A stretch of 64,000 nucleotides of DNA, taken from Bubalus kerabau (taxonomy: Eukaryota; Chordata; Mammalia; Artiodactyla; Bovidae). How positions within the stretch are numbered: position 1 is the stretch's first letter; each line of letters begins with the position of its first letter. The notes beneath the pieces were generated by a model that did not search any database, had not been told where the DNA came from, and was given only the letters and a program-made list of their open reading frames with translations. Positions 46,378 to 57,150 of the stretch are shown one piece after another. The stretch is from the NCBI RefSeq assembly GCF_029407905.1, contig NC_073643.1:39900501-39964500 (forward strand), in the 5' to 3' direction. The translations under genes and the position numbers were made by a program.

Positions 46378-46560
46378 ATATTGTACATATTTTATCTCCT
46401 TTAAACTCATAGGAACCCAGTGAAATAAGCATTACCCTGATTTTTCAGTTGGGCAATCTGAGACATAGTGTTTATCAAGAGGCAGAGCCAAGATTTGAAT
46501 CCAAACTGTCTGACTTCAACCTCTTAGCTTATCTTAATCACTCTATTCTTCTGCCTTTTA
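46378..46560 (-). repeat. MIR SINE, antisense, near full length
   Basis: 'tatctcctttaaactcatag', 'gaacccagtgaaataagcat', 'ttttcagttgggcaatctga', 'aagaggcagagccaagattt' and 'gaatccaaactgtctgactt' are in antisense MIR order. Confidence 0.8.
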
Positions 46561-47159
46561 CCTCTTGTTTTTGGTAACGGGAAGGAGAGGTAAGGAAATA
46601 AATAAGCTATATAACCAGAGATAAGATTAATAACTGTACTTGTATGCTCTATTTGGCATGATTATGTAAGATCCATTACTAATAAACACTAGAAACATTC
46701 CTACCTGAGTTTAAGCATAAATATTAGACTGAGAAGCTGAGATCTTGGGAAGTCTCTCCTGAGAAATAAAAGTCACTTGACTTTGTCTCCCATTTCTGTA
46801 ACTTTAGACATTCAGCTGTCAGTTATCCACAGTAACACTTTGAATTCCAGATAGTTTCACAGCAACACTCAGGGAACTTTAGAGATGAATTTCTCTCATC
46901 CTCATTTCCCTCTCGGTATAAATTCTATTTAATACTGAATTGTGGGAAAAAAACTAAATAGAATAGCAAACAATGTACTCCTGCTAAATCCTACCATGAA
47001 TTTCAGAGTTGAACAATAAGATTGTGAGCAACTGAATCACTACTAGTCAATTGTACTGGCAGAAAAAATAATCATTCAGACCGTCAGGTTAGGATAATAT
47101 GAATATACAAGTACAGCTGGAGAAAGTCCTTCAGAATTATTACCATACTTCCTGTTGGG
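46561..47159. other. Unassigned stretch
   Basis: No repeat or gene recognised. Confidence 0.4.
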
Positions 47160-47780
47160 TTTTCTTGAGGCCTTCTATTATGGATCTTGGGCTCCAAAAT
47201 CACAGGATGGTGACTGCAGCCATGTAAAAGACACTTACTCCTTAGAAGGAAAGCTATGACAAACCTAGAGAGTGTATCAAAAAGCAAAGGTATCACTTTG
47301 CTGGCAAACATCTGTATAGCTGGCAAACACGACTACTGATTTTTCCAGTAGTCGTGTATGGATGTGAGAGTTGGATCTTAAAGACAACTGTCAAAGAAGT
47401 GATGCTTTGGAATTATGGTGCTGGAGAAAACTCTTGAGAGTATCTTGGGCTACAAGGAGATCAAGCCAGTCAATTCTAAAGGAAATCAACCCTGAATATT
47501 CATTGGAAGGACCGTTGCTGAAACTAAAGCTCCAATAGTTTGGCCACCTGATGAAAGAGTGGACTTAATGGAAAAAGTCCAGGTACTGGGAAAGATTGAA
47601 GGCAAAAGGAGAAGAGGGTAGCAGAGGATGAGATGGTTAAATAGCATCACTGACTCAATGGACATGAATTTGAGCAAACTCTGGGAGATAGTGAAGGACA
47701 GGAAAGTCTGGTGTGCTGCAGTCCATGGGATCTCAAAGAGTTGGACATGACTTAGTGACTGAACAACAACAACAATAAAG
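47160..47780 (+). mobile_element. BovB LINE, old subtype, with a local rearrangement
   Basis: Sense BovB from 'gggctccaaaatcacagg' to 'gagttggacatgacttagtg' with an ACTGAACAACAACAACAAT tail of the old type. The post-RT region is broken by stops and indels. At 47300-47357 an 11-bp direct duplication and a 12-bp inverted repeat replace the usual sequence (see findings). Confidence 0.93.
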
Positions 47781-47804
47781 TCAAGGATCTAATTTTCTTC
47801 ATAT

Positions 47805-48035
47805 ATTATAGTTATTGCCACTTCATAAACACCAACTCTATGCCAAGCAGTGTGGAGAATTGTATATGAATACCATGTGTTTAAGAGAATAACAGGAGGT
47901 AGGTGGATAATAAGTGCTTCTATTACTCTGGGAAATTGAGGCACAAACATTTTCCCCAATAAATGCTACAGTCAAGATTCAAACTCAGGAAAATCTAATT
48001 TCAAAGCCTCTATTCCTAAGCCCTGTGCTAGTGAC
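47805..48035 (-). repeat. MIR SINE, antisense
   Basis: 'aaacaccaactctatgccaa', 'gcagtgtggagaattgtat', 'tctgggaaattgaggcacaa', 'acagtcaagattcaaactca' and 'ttcaaagcctctattcct' follow antisense MIR. Confidence 0.68.
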
Positions 48036-49752
48036 TTCCACTCTTCCAAGAAAGGAAGTGTTGCTAGGTTTAGGAATCATTCCATTGGGTGGGTTCAGTG
48101 TCATGCACTTTACAAATATTCCACCTCCCTCACTCCTACTTATCAGGCAGTAGACGAAATGTATAAAAATAATCCAGTCACATTTGTCAAACATGATCTG
48201 TTTTTCATGAGTGCAGTAGAGACTCAGTAGATTTCCATTGATATCAGCTGAAGAAATAATCAATTCCACTGCAAACTCACCTTGTACTTCCTATCATCCA
48301 TTTGCCCTTGTAGATGATTGGATAGACTTTTTAAGGACCTAAGTGTTCATATGATATAAGGCCAATATTGAGAGATGTAAGAATGTGCTAGAAAGCTGAG
48401 ACTTTTTGAAAGTAAGTGGAATCTCCTTATGTCTGTGTAAACTGGGGGACTTGACAGGGCATAGTATTAGGAACTTCAGTTAGACCTAGGATACTGAGTG
48501 GCACGAGCTCTGGAGTAAGCAAGAGACTGCTTCACTAAGACTGAAATCTCAGTCCAGCCTCTGTCTTTCACTTCATTGGGATACAAAGTGTTTTTTCCCT
48601 TTCTTCCCTGTACATCAGTATCACAGCAGATCCAAAACAGCTAGATTCAGAGTGAAGAAGCCCAGCAGGGACACTGTCTCCACTGATGACCTGACTACTT
48701 GATATTTGGTGAATTGCATCCTCTCCACAGACTGTAGCTTAGATTTTCCTTCTATGCATTTTCTAAAAAAGCAAAAGTAACCATCTCAGCATCTGTTACT
48801 TCAGGAAGACATTGTTTTATTCAAATACAGTAGTATTTATTGCAGAAAACAACAATAGCAACAAAAATAAAGTAGCATAAACACACAATATGCTTCAGCA
48901 TTGCTGAACCCCAGCTTGGGACTGCCTTCAGTGACTATTGGTATGCCACCTTCCATCACCATTTTTTCTTTTTTTCTTTTTTTTTTTTTTGCCATTGGCT
49001 GCTGTGTTGGTAATTGAGTCTTTTATTCAACTATTTAAAAAACTGCACCAAAGGGGAGTTATGAGACAGGTTCTGATGATACAAATAGATAGTGCTCATC
49101 TGGTCTTCAACCATTTATTCAGATCTCCTGTGTCTTCAGAATTGAAAAGCTATCATTAAAACGACCCTAAAGGGACTTCTTAGATTAGCTACACAGAGCT
49201 GAGGGTGCAAGGAAATTTAATGAACTAAAATTCCAGAAAGTGATAAGACTATCCTAAGAGAGAAGAAAACAAATAGTTATTTTATCTCTGGTAGAACTGT
49301 GGGAGAAGGAGAGAGGAATCTGTGAAAACATGGATTAAGATAAACCAGCCAAACATCTAACAAATTTTAATGACTGCCTCTGGCTGCATGCGAGCTACTA
49401 GGAGAGATGAGAATCCTAAGAGGCCTCAACCATGGAGAAGTTCTACACCCATCCATCAGTTCTTTCCCATAGGCTTTCACTAAATGCTGGAGGGGGTGAT
49501 GCTGAGGATTGGGAGTCGTGCAGGAGAGCTGACAGAAAATCATTCAAAGGATCCCAGACTTTGAACAAGTTGGTCCTCCAAAGACTGGGAGTAGGGCAGG
49601 AGGGACAAGAGAAATCCCCCAAGTACGCAGTGCTGAGAACAGAGAGAACTTACTTGAGATCAAAATGCTCAGAGAGACTGTAAAACAGAGGTTCAAGATG
49701 ACTGGCCGTACTCGGATCTCAAGTTCTCCTGAAGGGAAATTCCTTCAGGTGA
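48036..49752. other. Long unassigned stretch
   Basis: No gene recognised over 1.7 kb. A T-rich run with C interruptions lies at 48962-48990. Frames (for example 47985-48269 minus and 49432-49683 plus) show no known domain. Confidence 0.4.
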
Positions 49753-50131
49753 ACTTGTTATTGTTCAGTGTCTGACTCTTTGAGACCCCATGGACTGCAG
49801 TACGCCAGGCTTCCCTGTCCTTTATCATCTCTCAGGGTTTGCTCAAACTCATGGCCATTCAGTTGATGATGCCATCTAACCATCTCATCCTCTGTCATCC
49901 CCTTCTCTTCCTGCCTTCAGTCTTCAATCTTCAATAGGAGTTGGTTCTTTGCATCAAGTGGCCAAAGTATTGGAGCTTCAGCCTCAGCATCAGTCCTTCC
50001 AGTGAATATTCAGGGTTGATTTTCTTTAGGATTAACTGGTTTGATTTCCTTGGCAGTTCAAGGGACTCTCAAGAGTCTTCTCCAACACCACAGTTCAAAA
50101 GCATCAATTCTTTGATGCTCTGCCTTCTTTA
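49753..50131 (-). mobile_element. BovB LINE 3' end, old subtype (first of three adjacent copies)
   Basis: Antisense BovB from 'cttgttattgttcagtgtct' to 'tgatgctctgccttctttat'. It has the AACAAT-type tail and lost about 10 bases after 'gttcag'. More diverged than the two copies to its right. Confidence 0.92.
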
Positions 50132-50169
50132 TTATATTATATTCATGTGAACTAAATATAATTAAAGTT

Positions 50170-51462
50170 CTGATCAGATCAGATCAGATCAAATCAGTCG
50201 CTCAGTCGTGTCCAACTCTGCGACCCCATGAATCACAGCATGCCAGGCCTCTCTGTCCATCACCAACTCCCAGAGTTCACTGAGACTCACGTCCATCGAG
50301 TCAGTGATGCCATCCAGCCATCTCATCCTCTGTCATCCCCTTCTCCTCCTGCCCCCAATCCCTCCCAGCATCAGAGTCTTTTCCAAGGAGTCAACCCTTC
50401 ACATGAGGTGGCCAAAGTACTGGAATTTCAGCTTTAGCATCATTCCTTCCAAAGAAATCCCAGGGCTGATCTCCTTCAGAATGGACTGGTTGGATCTCCT
50501 TGCAGTCCAAGGGACTCTCAAGAGTCTTCTCCAACACCACAGTTCAAAAGCATCAATTCTTCGGTGCTCAGCCTTCTTCACAGTCCAACTCTCACATCCA
50601 TACATGACCACAGGAAAAACCATAGCCTTGACTAGATGGACCTTTGTTGGCAAAGTAATGTCTCTGCTTTTGAATATGCTATCTAGGTTGGTCATAACTT
50701 TTTTTCCAAGGAGTAAGCGTCTTTTAATTTCATGGCTGCAGTCACCATCTGCAGTGATTTTGGAACCCCAAAACATAAAGTCTGACACTGTTTCCCCATC
50801 TATTTCCCATGAAGTGATGGGACCAGATGCCATGATCTTCATTTTCTTAATGTTGGGCTTTAAGCCAACTTTTTCACTCTCCACTTTCACTTTCATCAAG
50901 AAGCTTTTTAGTTCCTCTTCACTTTCTGCCATAAAGGTGGTGTCATCTGCATATCTGAGGTTATTGATATTTCTCCCGGCAATCTTGATTCCAGTTTGTG
51001 TTTCTTCCAGCCCAGCGTTTCTCATGATGTACTCTGCATATAAGTTAAATAAACAGGGTGACAATATACAGCCTTGACGAACTCCTTTTCCTATTTGGAA
51101 CCAGTCTGTTGTTCCATGTCCAGTTCTGACTGTTGCTTCCTGACCTGCATACAAATTTCTCAAGAGGCAGATCAGATGGTCTGGTATTCCCATCTCTTTC
51201 AGAATTTTCCACAGTTTATTGTGAGCCACACAATCAAAGGCTTTGGCATAGTCAATAAAGCAGAAATAGATGCTTTTCTGGAACTCTCTTGCTTTTTCGA
51301 TGATCCAGCAGATGTTGGCAATTTGATCTCTGGTTCCTCTGCCTTTTCTAAAACCAGCTTGAATATCAGGAAGTTCACGGTTCACATATTGCTGAAGCCT
51401 GGCTTGGAGAATTTTGAGTATTACTTTACTAGTGTGTGAGATGAGTGCAATTATGCGGTAGT
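50170..51462 (-). mobile_element. BovB LINE, 1.29 kb, with long RT frame and 11-bp target-site duplication
   Basis: TAATTAAAGTT flanks the element at 50159-50169 and 51463-51473. The 3' tail (50170-50195) is a GATCA pentamer array. The minus-strand frame 50399-51385 (328 codons) spans most of the reverse-transcriptase palm without a frameshift: 'FCFIDYAKAFD' (residues 41-51, first catalytic Asp), 'GVRQGCILSP' (101-110), 'YADD' (145-148), then the thumb-like region to 'YFGHLM'. It ends at a TGA where the 30.3-kb copy has CGA (Arg), a CpG-decay change. One Asp in the 'DCVDHNK' motif is Ala here. The endonuclease and N-terminal RT are absent through 5' truncation. Not autonomous. Confidence 0.97.
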
Positions 51463-51519
51463 TAATTAAAGTTACGCCAAAGCTAAATAGATGAGATTGA
51501 CTCAGCTTCCAACATGATT

Positions 51520-51734
51520 CAGTTCAGTTCAGTCGCTCAGTCGAGTCTGACTCTGTGACCCCATGAATCACAGCATGCCAGGCCTTCCTGTCCATCACCA
51601 TCTCCCGGAGTTCACTCAAACTCACATCCATCGAGTTGGTGATGCCATCCAGCCATCTCATCCTCTGTTGTCCCCTTTTCCTCCTGCCCCCAATCCCTCC
51701 CAGCATCAGAGTCTCTTCCAATGAGTCAACTCTT
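51520..51734 (-). mobile_element. BovB LINE 3' end with 10-bp target-site duplication (third of three)
   Basis: Antisense BovB from 'cagttcagttcagtcgctca' to 'ttccaatgagtcaactctt'. CAACATGATT flanks it at 51510-51519 and 51735-51744. Its own duplication shows it is a separate insertion 46 bp from the previous copy's right duplication. Confidence 0.96.
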
Positions 51735-51799
51735 CAACATGATTAGCCCCATAGAATAAAGAACATACATTTTCAGGAGAAAAACATTTACTTATATCT

Positions 51800-53410
51800 C
51801 TGCTGGTCTTTTACATACAGTGTGTAAGACATAGTAGAAAATGTGGGAGTTTTGAAGAAGCAAGAGCATCTGATTGATGGTCAGATGAGACAAAAAGATG
51901 ACCCAAGTGTTGGTATTATAAGACAGAAAATTTAAAATAATGATGAAAATAGATTAAAGATCTAGAAGATATGGTGGACAATGTAAGTGAACAGATGGGG
52001 AATTTTAGTAGAAACTATAAGAAGAGCCAAATTGAAATGTTAGAAAGTTAAAAAAAAAAAGATGTCAGAAGTAGAAAATTCATTTGGGTTTAACAGAAGA
52101 CCAAATACAACAAAGGCAGGGATTGGCAAGCTTGAAATAGGTCACGAAAAGTTACCCACATCGACCTAAAGAGGAAAAGAATGTAAAACATATTAAAAAA
52201 TGAGAGCAATCTGTGAATTGCTATCAATGATTATCCACCATATTTGTAACTGGCGTCCCAGGAAAAGCAGAGAGAATAAGACAGAAAAAAATATTTGAAG
52301 ATTGATGAACATCAACCCACAAATGTAGTCAGCAAGATAAAAGGTACTTGTTACAAGACACAGAGAGGTTAAACTGCTAAAAAAACAAAGGTAAATAAAA
52401 ATTTTTTTAAAGAAGCAAAGTGAGAAAAAGAAATACTGCCAATTGGGAGAGTTAAAAAAGATAGATTATGCAAACATTTAGCATAAGAAAGCTGTAAGGA
52501 CTACATTAATATCAGACAAGGTCAACTTCAAGAAAGAGTATTACCAGACATAAAGGCAAATTAGCTAATTAAAAAAGGTCAGCTCATCAAGAAGTCAAAC
52601 ATCCTAAATTTGAATGCATCCAATTCCAAACTTTAAGATATACAAAGCAAAATCTGACAGAACTAAGGAAAGAGATGGACAATTCCTGTCTCATGAATTA
52701 CCAGAACACAAAGACCAAAAAAAAAAAAAAAAAAAAATCCAACAAGCATAGAGAAAATTTGAACAATTCTATCAACCAACTGTATCTAATAAATATTTAT
52801 AGGGACTTCCCTGGTGGTCCAGTGGTTTAGAGCTCACATTCCAGTGCAGGTGGTGAGGATTTGATCCCTGGTTGGATAGCTAAGATCCCACATGCCCCAC
52901 AGCCATAAAACCAGAACATCAACAAGAAAAGCAATATTGTAACAAATTCAATAAAGACTTTAAAAATGGTCCCCATAAAAAAAAAATCTTTTAAAAAATA
53001 CTATAAAATACTGTATCCAACAACTACAGAATATATGATTTCCAAATGCACATGGCACATTCATTGTAAAATATATTGAGACTTTTTTATGACCCAGTGG
53101 TAAGATTGAAATTCTCTTACAACAACAATATTATTAGAAATTATTAACAAGATATCTAGAAAAAACTCAGCTATCTGGAAATTAAATAACACCTTTATAA
53201 GTAATCTATGAATCAAAATGGAAATCTCAAGGGAAATTAAAGCATATTTTGATATAAAGTAAAATTAAAACAGCACTGTAAATTAAAATTTGTGCAATGC
53301 AGCAACAATGCAGCAATGCTTAGAGTAGGATATGTAGGTTTCCAGTGCCTATATTAGTAAACAAGAAATCTCTACAATTAACTAGTAGTAAGAAGGACAG
53401 ATTAAATTCA
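51800..53410 (+). mobile_element. HAL1/L1M-type LINE, interrupted by a CHR SINE
   Basis: A-rich plus strand with L1-like landmarks: 'gacaaggtcaacttcaagaa', 'tcaagaagtcaaacatccta', 'acaaagcaaaatctgacag', 'ctatcaaccaactgtatcta' (52768) left of the SINE, and 'tccaacaactacagaatata', 'gaaattaaataacaccttta', 'ggaaatctcaagggaaatta' right of it. Frames are destroyed. Whether it is HAL1 or a full L1M cannot be settled by eye. A run of 21 A lies at 52718-52738. Confidence 0.65.
52801..52990 (+). mobile_element. CHR-type SINE (cetartiodactyl tRNA-derived)
   Basis: 'gggacttccctggtggtcca', 'gtggtttagagctcacattc', B-box-like 'ggatttgatccctggttgg', 'ctaagatcccacatgccc' and the 3' end 'caaattcaataaagacttta' with an A-rich tail. 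It shares the tRNA-like head with Bov-tA but has a different body. Inserted in the HAL1/L1 element. Confidence 0.85.
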
Positions 53411-53424
53411 AAGATAAGTAGAAC

Positions 53425-53560
53425 GCTCAACTAATCCAATTCCATTATGTTTCAGATGAAGAAACTGATGCTGAAAGTTAAGTTATTCGCATGAGGTCAC
53501 ACAACTAATCAAGAATGAAACCAGAACTTTAAAAAATCCATTTCCTACAGATGATCTGGC
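53425..53560 (-). repeat. MIR SINE, antisense
   Basis: 'ttatgtttcagatgaagaaa', 'ctgatgctgaaagttaagtt', 'gaggtcacacaactaatcaa' and 'gaatgaaaccagaactt' follow antisense MIR order. Confidence 0.68.
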
Positions 53561-54584
53561 TCTTCTCATACCTCAGCCTTCTGTTCTTCTATCTTTCCTT
53601 CCTTGAGATTTACAATTCTGCCCTTAAAGGACCCTGTTTTCTTCCTGTAACAGGCAGCAGAATCCATTCAACCATCTTTGGGAAGTGAGGAAATTTCTTT
53701 ATTTCTCCTGATTTCAATCATGATGAGGCTACTAGTGACCTAGAATAGAAAGCATGGATTTTTTACTACTTCCCTTTCAGCTTTAAAACCCAGCACAGCA
53801 TCCTAAGCTGTAATTGGGAAATCTGTGGGCCCAGCACTTGTTCACTCTTCTCCTGAGGGTAGCCCCCTGATTTCCCTCTGAATAATCCCCCAATCCACTT
53901 AGAGTCCATCCTATCGATGTGGTATGGTTATAACTCATCTCTAGCAAATTACTCATTTTGACCTATTGGAGAATTTCATCACCTCCATGCTCATACTGAC
54001 CACTGAGATTGGATCAGGAATGTGTGCATAACCCATAACCCTGAGCCATGAAGATACAATCTGGGTTCCTTTTGCTAGGGCTTTTGCATTGTTGAAGGAT
54101 GGAGGCATAGTTTGTCTTTTAGCTAAACTTAGAAATGGTAAAATGTAAGCTTTCAGCTTCCATGGGTTATATGCGTGAGAGTGAGTGACACTAACAGGAA
54201 AGCTGAGCTGAGAGCAAAAGAGAGAAAAATGCTGGCACTGGATAACACTGCTAGTACTCTGAATCGAGCATAAATATTTGCTTTCATTTTTAAACTGGCT
54301 TTTTAAGTTGCATTTTTTAAAAGTGCTATTCAGCTAAGAGTCCCAACTGATGAAAAACCCCCCAAAAGACACTGTCTTAGAGACATGTAAATTTCTAGAC
54401 AGCACCCAAACTCTCTAGAGGCCTGGCACCAGCTCTGTTCTAAGGATAGTGAGTGGCCTGCCCAAGCCCCAGCCAGAGGGCCTGGGTTACACACTGAATG
54501 TAAAGGTAGCCAGTGAACTGGATTAATGGGATTCTTGCTGTCACCAACTTTAATTATAAAACTCAACAAGAGATGGTTGGTGTT
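53561..54584. other. Unassigned stretch
   Basis: No repeat or gene recognised. Confidence 0.4.
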
Positions 54585-54950
54585 CCGGACTGAATGTGTG
54601 TGTCCCCTCACAATATGTCAAATTTAGCTCTATCCCTCAGTGTGATGGTATTATAAGATGGGGCCTTTGGGAAGTAAGTAGGATTAGATGATATTATGAG
54701 GGCAGGACTTCCTTGAGTGGGAGCAGTGCCCTTATAAGAATCACATGACAGTTTGCTTCACTACTTTCTTTCCACCGTGGGAGGATACCACAAGCATTTA
54801 GCTATCACCATACTGGAAGAGAGCTCTCACCAGAACTCAGCTATCCTGGCTTCAGCTTCCTAAACTGTGAGAAATCAATGTTTATAAGCTATTCAATCTG
54901 TGGTCCTGTTTTTAAACTTTTGGTAGCAGCCTGAATTGACAAATATTGTT
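54585..54950 (+). mobile_element. MaLR-type solo LTR (MLT1/MST-like)
   Basis: 'ccggactgaatgtgtgtgtc', 'taagatggggcctttgggaa', 'gtgcccttataagaatcac', 'aactgtgagaaatcaatgtt' and 'ctattcaatctgtggtcctg' followed by 'gtagcagcctgaattgac' give the full order of an ERVL-MaLR LTR, with internal divergence. No internal retroviral sequence adjoins it. Confidence 0.75.
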
Positions 54951-55164
54951 GGCAATAGGAACTATAGCTTATAGTATTAAATAGTTTTTTTCCTCCTAAA
55001 GATGAAGGTATAAGGAAGATTTAGTTCTCTAAGGAAGAATTAGGATGTAAGAGTCATGGTAATTACAAGTGATGAAGCTGCAGGATCCGTAAGGAAGCAG
55101 AAGTCATGAAATACAGAAAACAAATTCAGAGAGGAGGGAAGGAATAGCAAGTCAAGAGTACAAG

Positions 55165-55393
55165 ACACTTTACTATAAAATAGATAGCGAGTGGGAAGCT
55201 GCTGTAAAGCACAGGAAGTTCTGCTCAGGGCTGTGTGATGGCCTAGGGCGATGGGTTGGAACAGGTGCGAGGGAGGTCCAAGAGGGAGGGGATATATGTG
55301 TACATATGGCAGACTCATTCACTTTATTGTACAGCAGAAACTATCACAACACTGTAAAGCAATTATACTCCAATAAAGCAACTAAATTTAAAA
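55165..55393 (+). mobile_element. Artiodactyl L1 3' end with imperfect 11-bp target-site duplication
   Basis: 'aaatagatagcgagtgggaa', 'gctgctgtaaagcacagga', 'aagagggaggggatatatgt', 'cactgtaaagcaattatact' and 'ccaataaagcaactaaattt'. AAGAGTACAAG / AAGAGTGCAAG flank it at 55154-55164 and 55394-55404. It looks older than the L1 end at 21212. Confidence 0.9.
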
Positions 55394-55647
55394 AAGAGTG
55401 CAAGGCAAACAGAAAATTAGCAAAAATAACAAGACCATGTGGTCCATGGGAGAGAGAAAAATGAAGAGAAAGATAAGCTCTGAGGTAATACTAAGTGCCT
55501 TTCAAATTCCATTTCTCACCAGATTGAACTTCAGCAGTTCTTGGTTTTGGATTCTACTAGTCATAGGGAGTCTGACTTTCTGTGGTACTATATTCTCAGC
55601 TCAGTGCCTGTGTCTTCAACTTTTCAGTCTTGAGCTATCTTTTTAAA

Positions 55648-55772
55648 ATTTACTATGACACCACTTCCTTGCCTTTAAAGCGGGATAAGGATAGTTCTAG
55701 CTTCACTGGATTGTAATAAAGATAAACTAATTCATGAAAGGGTATTAGCATAGTAATTGGCACATAGTAATT
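55648..55772 (+). repeat. MIR 3' half, cut by a BovB insertion
   Basis: 'taaagcgggataaggatag', 'attgtaataaagataaacta' and 'agtaattggcacatagtaat' are the MIR 3' half. The continuation appears to lie beyond the BovB at 56366. Confidence 0.6.
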
Positions 55773-55774
55773 TT

Positions 55775-56365
55775 GGGGGGCTCCAAAATCACTGTAGATG
55801 GTGACTGCAGCCATGAAATTAAAAGACGCTTACTCCTTGGGAAAAAAGTTATGACCAACCTAGATAGCATATTCAAAAGCAGAGACATTACTTTGCCAAC
55901 AAAGGTCTGTCTAGTCTAGGCTATGGTTTTTCCTGTGGTCATGTATGGATGGGAGAGTGGGACTGTGAAGAAAGCTGAGCACCGAAGAATTGATGCTTTT
56001 GAACTGTGGTGTTGGAGAAGACTCTTGAGAGTCCCTTGGACTGCAAGGAGATCCAACCAGTCCATTCTGAATGAGATCAGCCCTGGGATTTCTTTGGAAG
56101 GACTGATGCTAAAGCTGAAACTCCAGTACTTTGGCCACCTCATGCGAAGAGTTGACTCCTTGGAAAAGACTCTGATGCTGGGAGGGATTGGGGGCAGGAG
56201 GAGAAGGGGATGACAGAGGATGAGATGGCTGGATGGCATCACCGACTCAATGGACGTGAGTTTGAGTGAACTCTGGGAGTTGGTGATGGACAGGGAGGCC
56301 TGGCGTGCTGTGATTCATGGGGTCGCAAAGAGTCAGACATGACTGAGCAACTGAACTGAACTGAA
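55775..56365 (+). mobile_element. BovB LINE, 5'-truncated, young subtype
   Basis: Sense BovB from 'gggctccaaaatcactgtag' to 'gactgagcaactgaactgaac'. The plus-strand frame 55923-56213 (96 codons) retains the post-RT 'RIDAFELWCWRRLLRVPW' segment. Upstream is frameshifted. Confidence 0.95.
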
Positions 56366-56394
56366 ATAATCAATGGGAGCCTTTCTTCACTCAA

Positions 56395-56520
56395 GTTATT
56401 ATTTTTTTATTATTCATTCCAATATATGTTGTGTCTCTAATTTTGATAGTCCTCTACATACTAGGGATATAGTGATGAATGAAAACAAGACCCGTGCTCC
56501 ATGGAAAATAAAACAAAGCA
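56395..56520 (-). repeat. L2 LINE 3' end, antisense
   Basis: 'ttattcattccaatatatgt', 'catactagggatatagtgat' and 'gaatgaaaacaagacccgtg' follow the antisense L2 3' end. Confidence 0.6.
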
Positions 56521-56930
56521 AAGCATCTAAGCCATGGAGGTTACATGTTATCTTTCTTGTTGTATTAATTATCCTCCAAAAATGCCCTTATGGTAGTTTA
56601 CCACTCGCCTTATCTGAGTTGTTTTCTTTAAGACTCTATTCCTTATATCCAAAAATGTGTAACAAAAACTAGCAGCCTTGTAGAATAGAGATGATGGGAA
56701 TCTAGGGATGTGCCTCTGTGTTTAAAATGAGTCCTTTTGAAATTTTCTCAAATGCTCCATATCCTAATTAGCTCACATGGAAAATAAGCAAAGTACATGA
56801 AAAATAAGTCATAGGGTTTTTTTTTTTTTACCTCACTGGAAGAAAGATACTAGTTAGACTCAAGAAATTATAGTTATTTATCCATGTTGCTGTCAGTATT
56901 ATTTCTACCATTCATGATTTAAAACTCTAA
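56521..56930. other. Unassigned stretch
   Basis: No repeat or gene recognised. A T-run lies at 56817-56829. Confidence 0.4.
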
Positions 56931-56968
56931 GCAGATTCCTTACCACTGTGCCAACTGGGAAAGTCCCT
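56931..56968 (-). mobile_element. Isolated tRNA-like head of a Bov-tA/CHR-class SINE
   Basis: 'gattccttaccactgtgcc' followed by 'aactgggaaagtccc' is the antisense A-box end of a ruminant tRNA-derived SINE. The body is missing. Confidence 0.6.
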
Positions 56969-57104
56969 AAAGCATACACATTTAAGAAAATTTGTGAAGT
57001 ATAATAACAGAAGCTCAGAGTCCAAAAATACTTTTCTTAATATTCTTGATTAAGAAGGCAGACCCCCAAGGGTTGAGACATCAGGAAAAAAAAAAAAGCT
57101 CAGA

Positions 57105-57150
57105 TGAGGTATTAATAGAGAAGGTATTAATGAGGTATTAATAGAGAAAT
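57105..57150 (+). repeat. 26-bp tandem duplication
   Basis: The unit at 57105-57130 (TGAGGTATTAATAGAGAAGG plus TATTAA) is repeated for 18 bases from 57131. Recent-looking because the shared part is perfect. Confidence 0.9.

Noticed and set aside
50304..51077. A 257-codon plus-strand frame
   Set aside because: It is the antisense shadow of the BovB reverse-transcriptase frame. The same kind of shadow appears at 15154-15747 and 30387-30941.
49753..51734. A CRISPR-like or satellite array from repeated BovB sequence
   Set aside because: The three copies differ in length and tail, have separate target duplications and no regular spacing.
52718..52738. A 21-A run as the tail of a processed pseudogene
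   Set aside because: The sequence upstream is HAL1/L1-like and not gene-like, and no target duplication is seen around it.
54585..54950. A retroviral provirus
   Set aside because: Only a MaLR-type LTR is seen, without internal coding sequence. The LTR-like stretches at 12850, 17126, 21775 and 25290 also lack internal regions.
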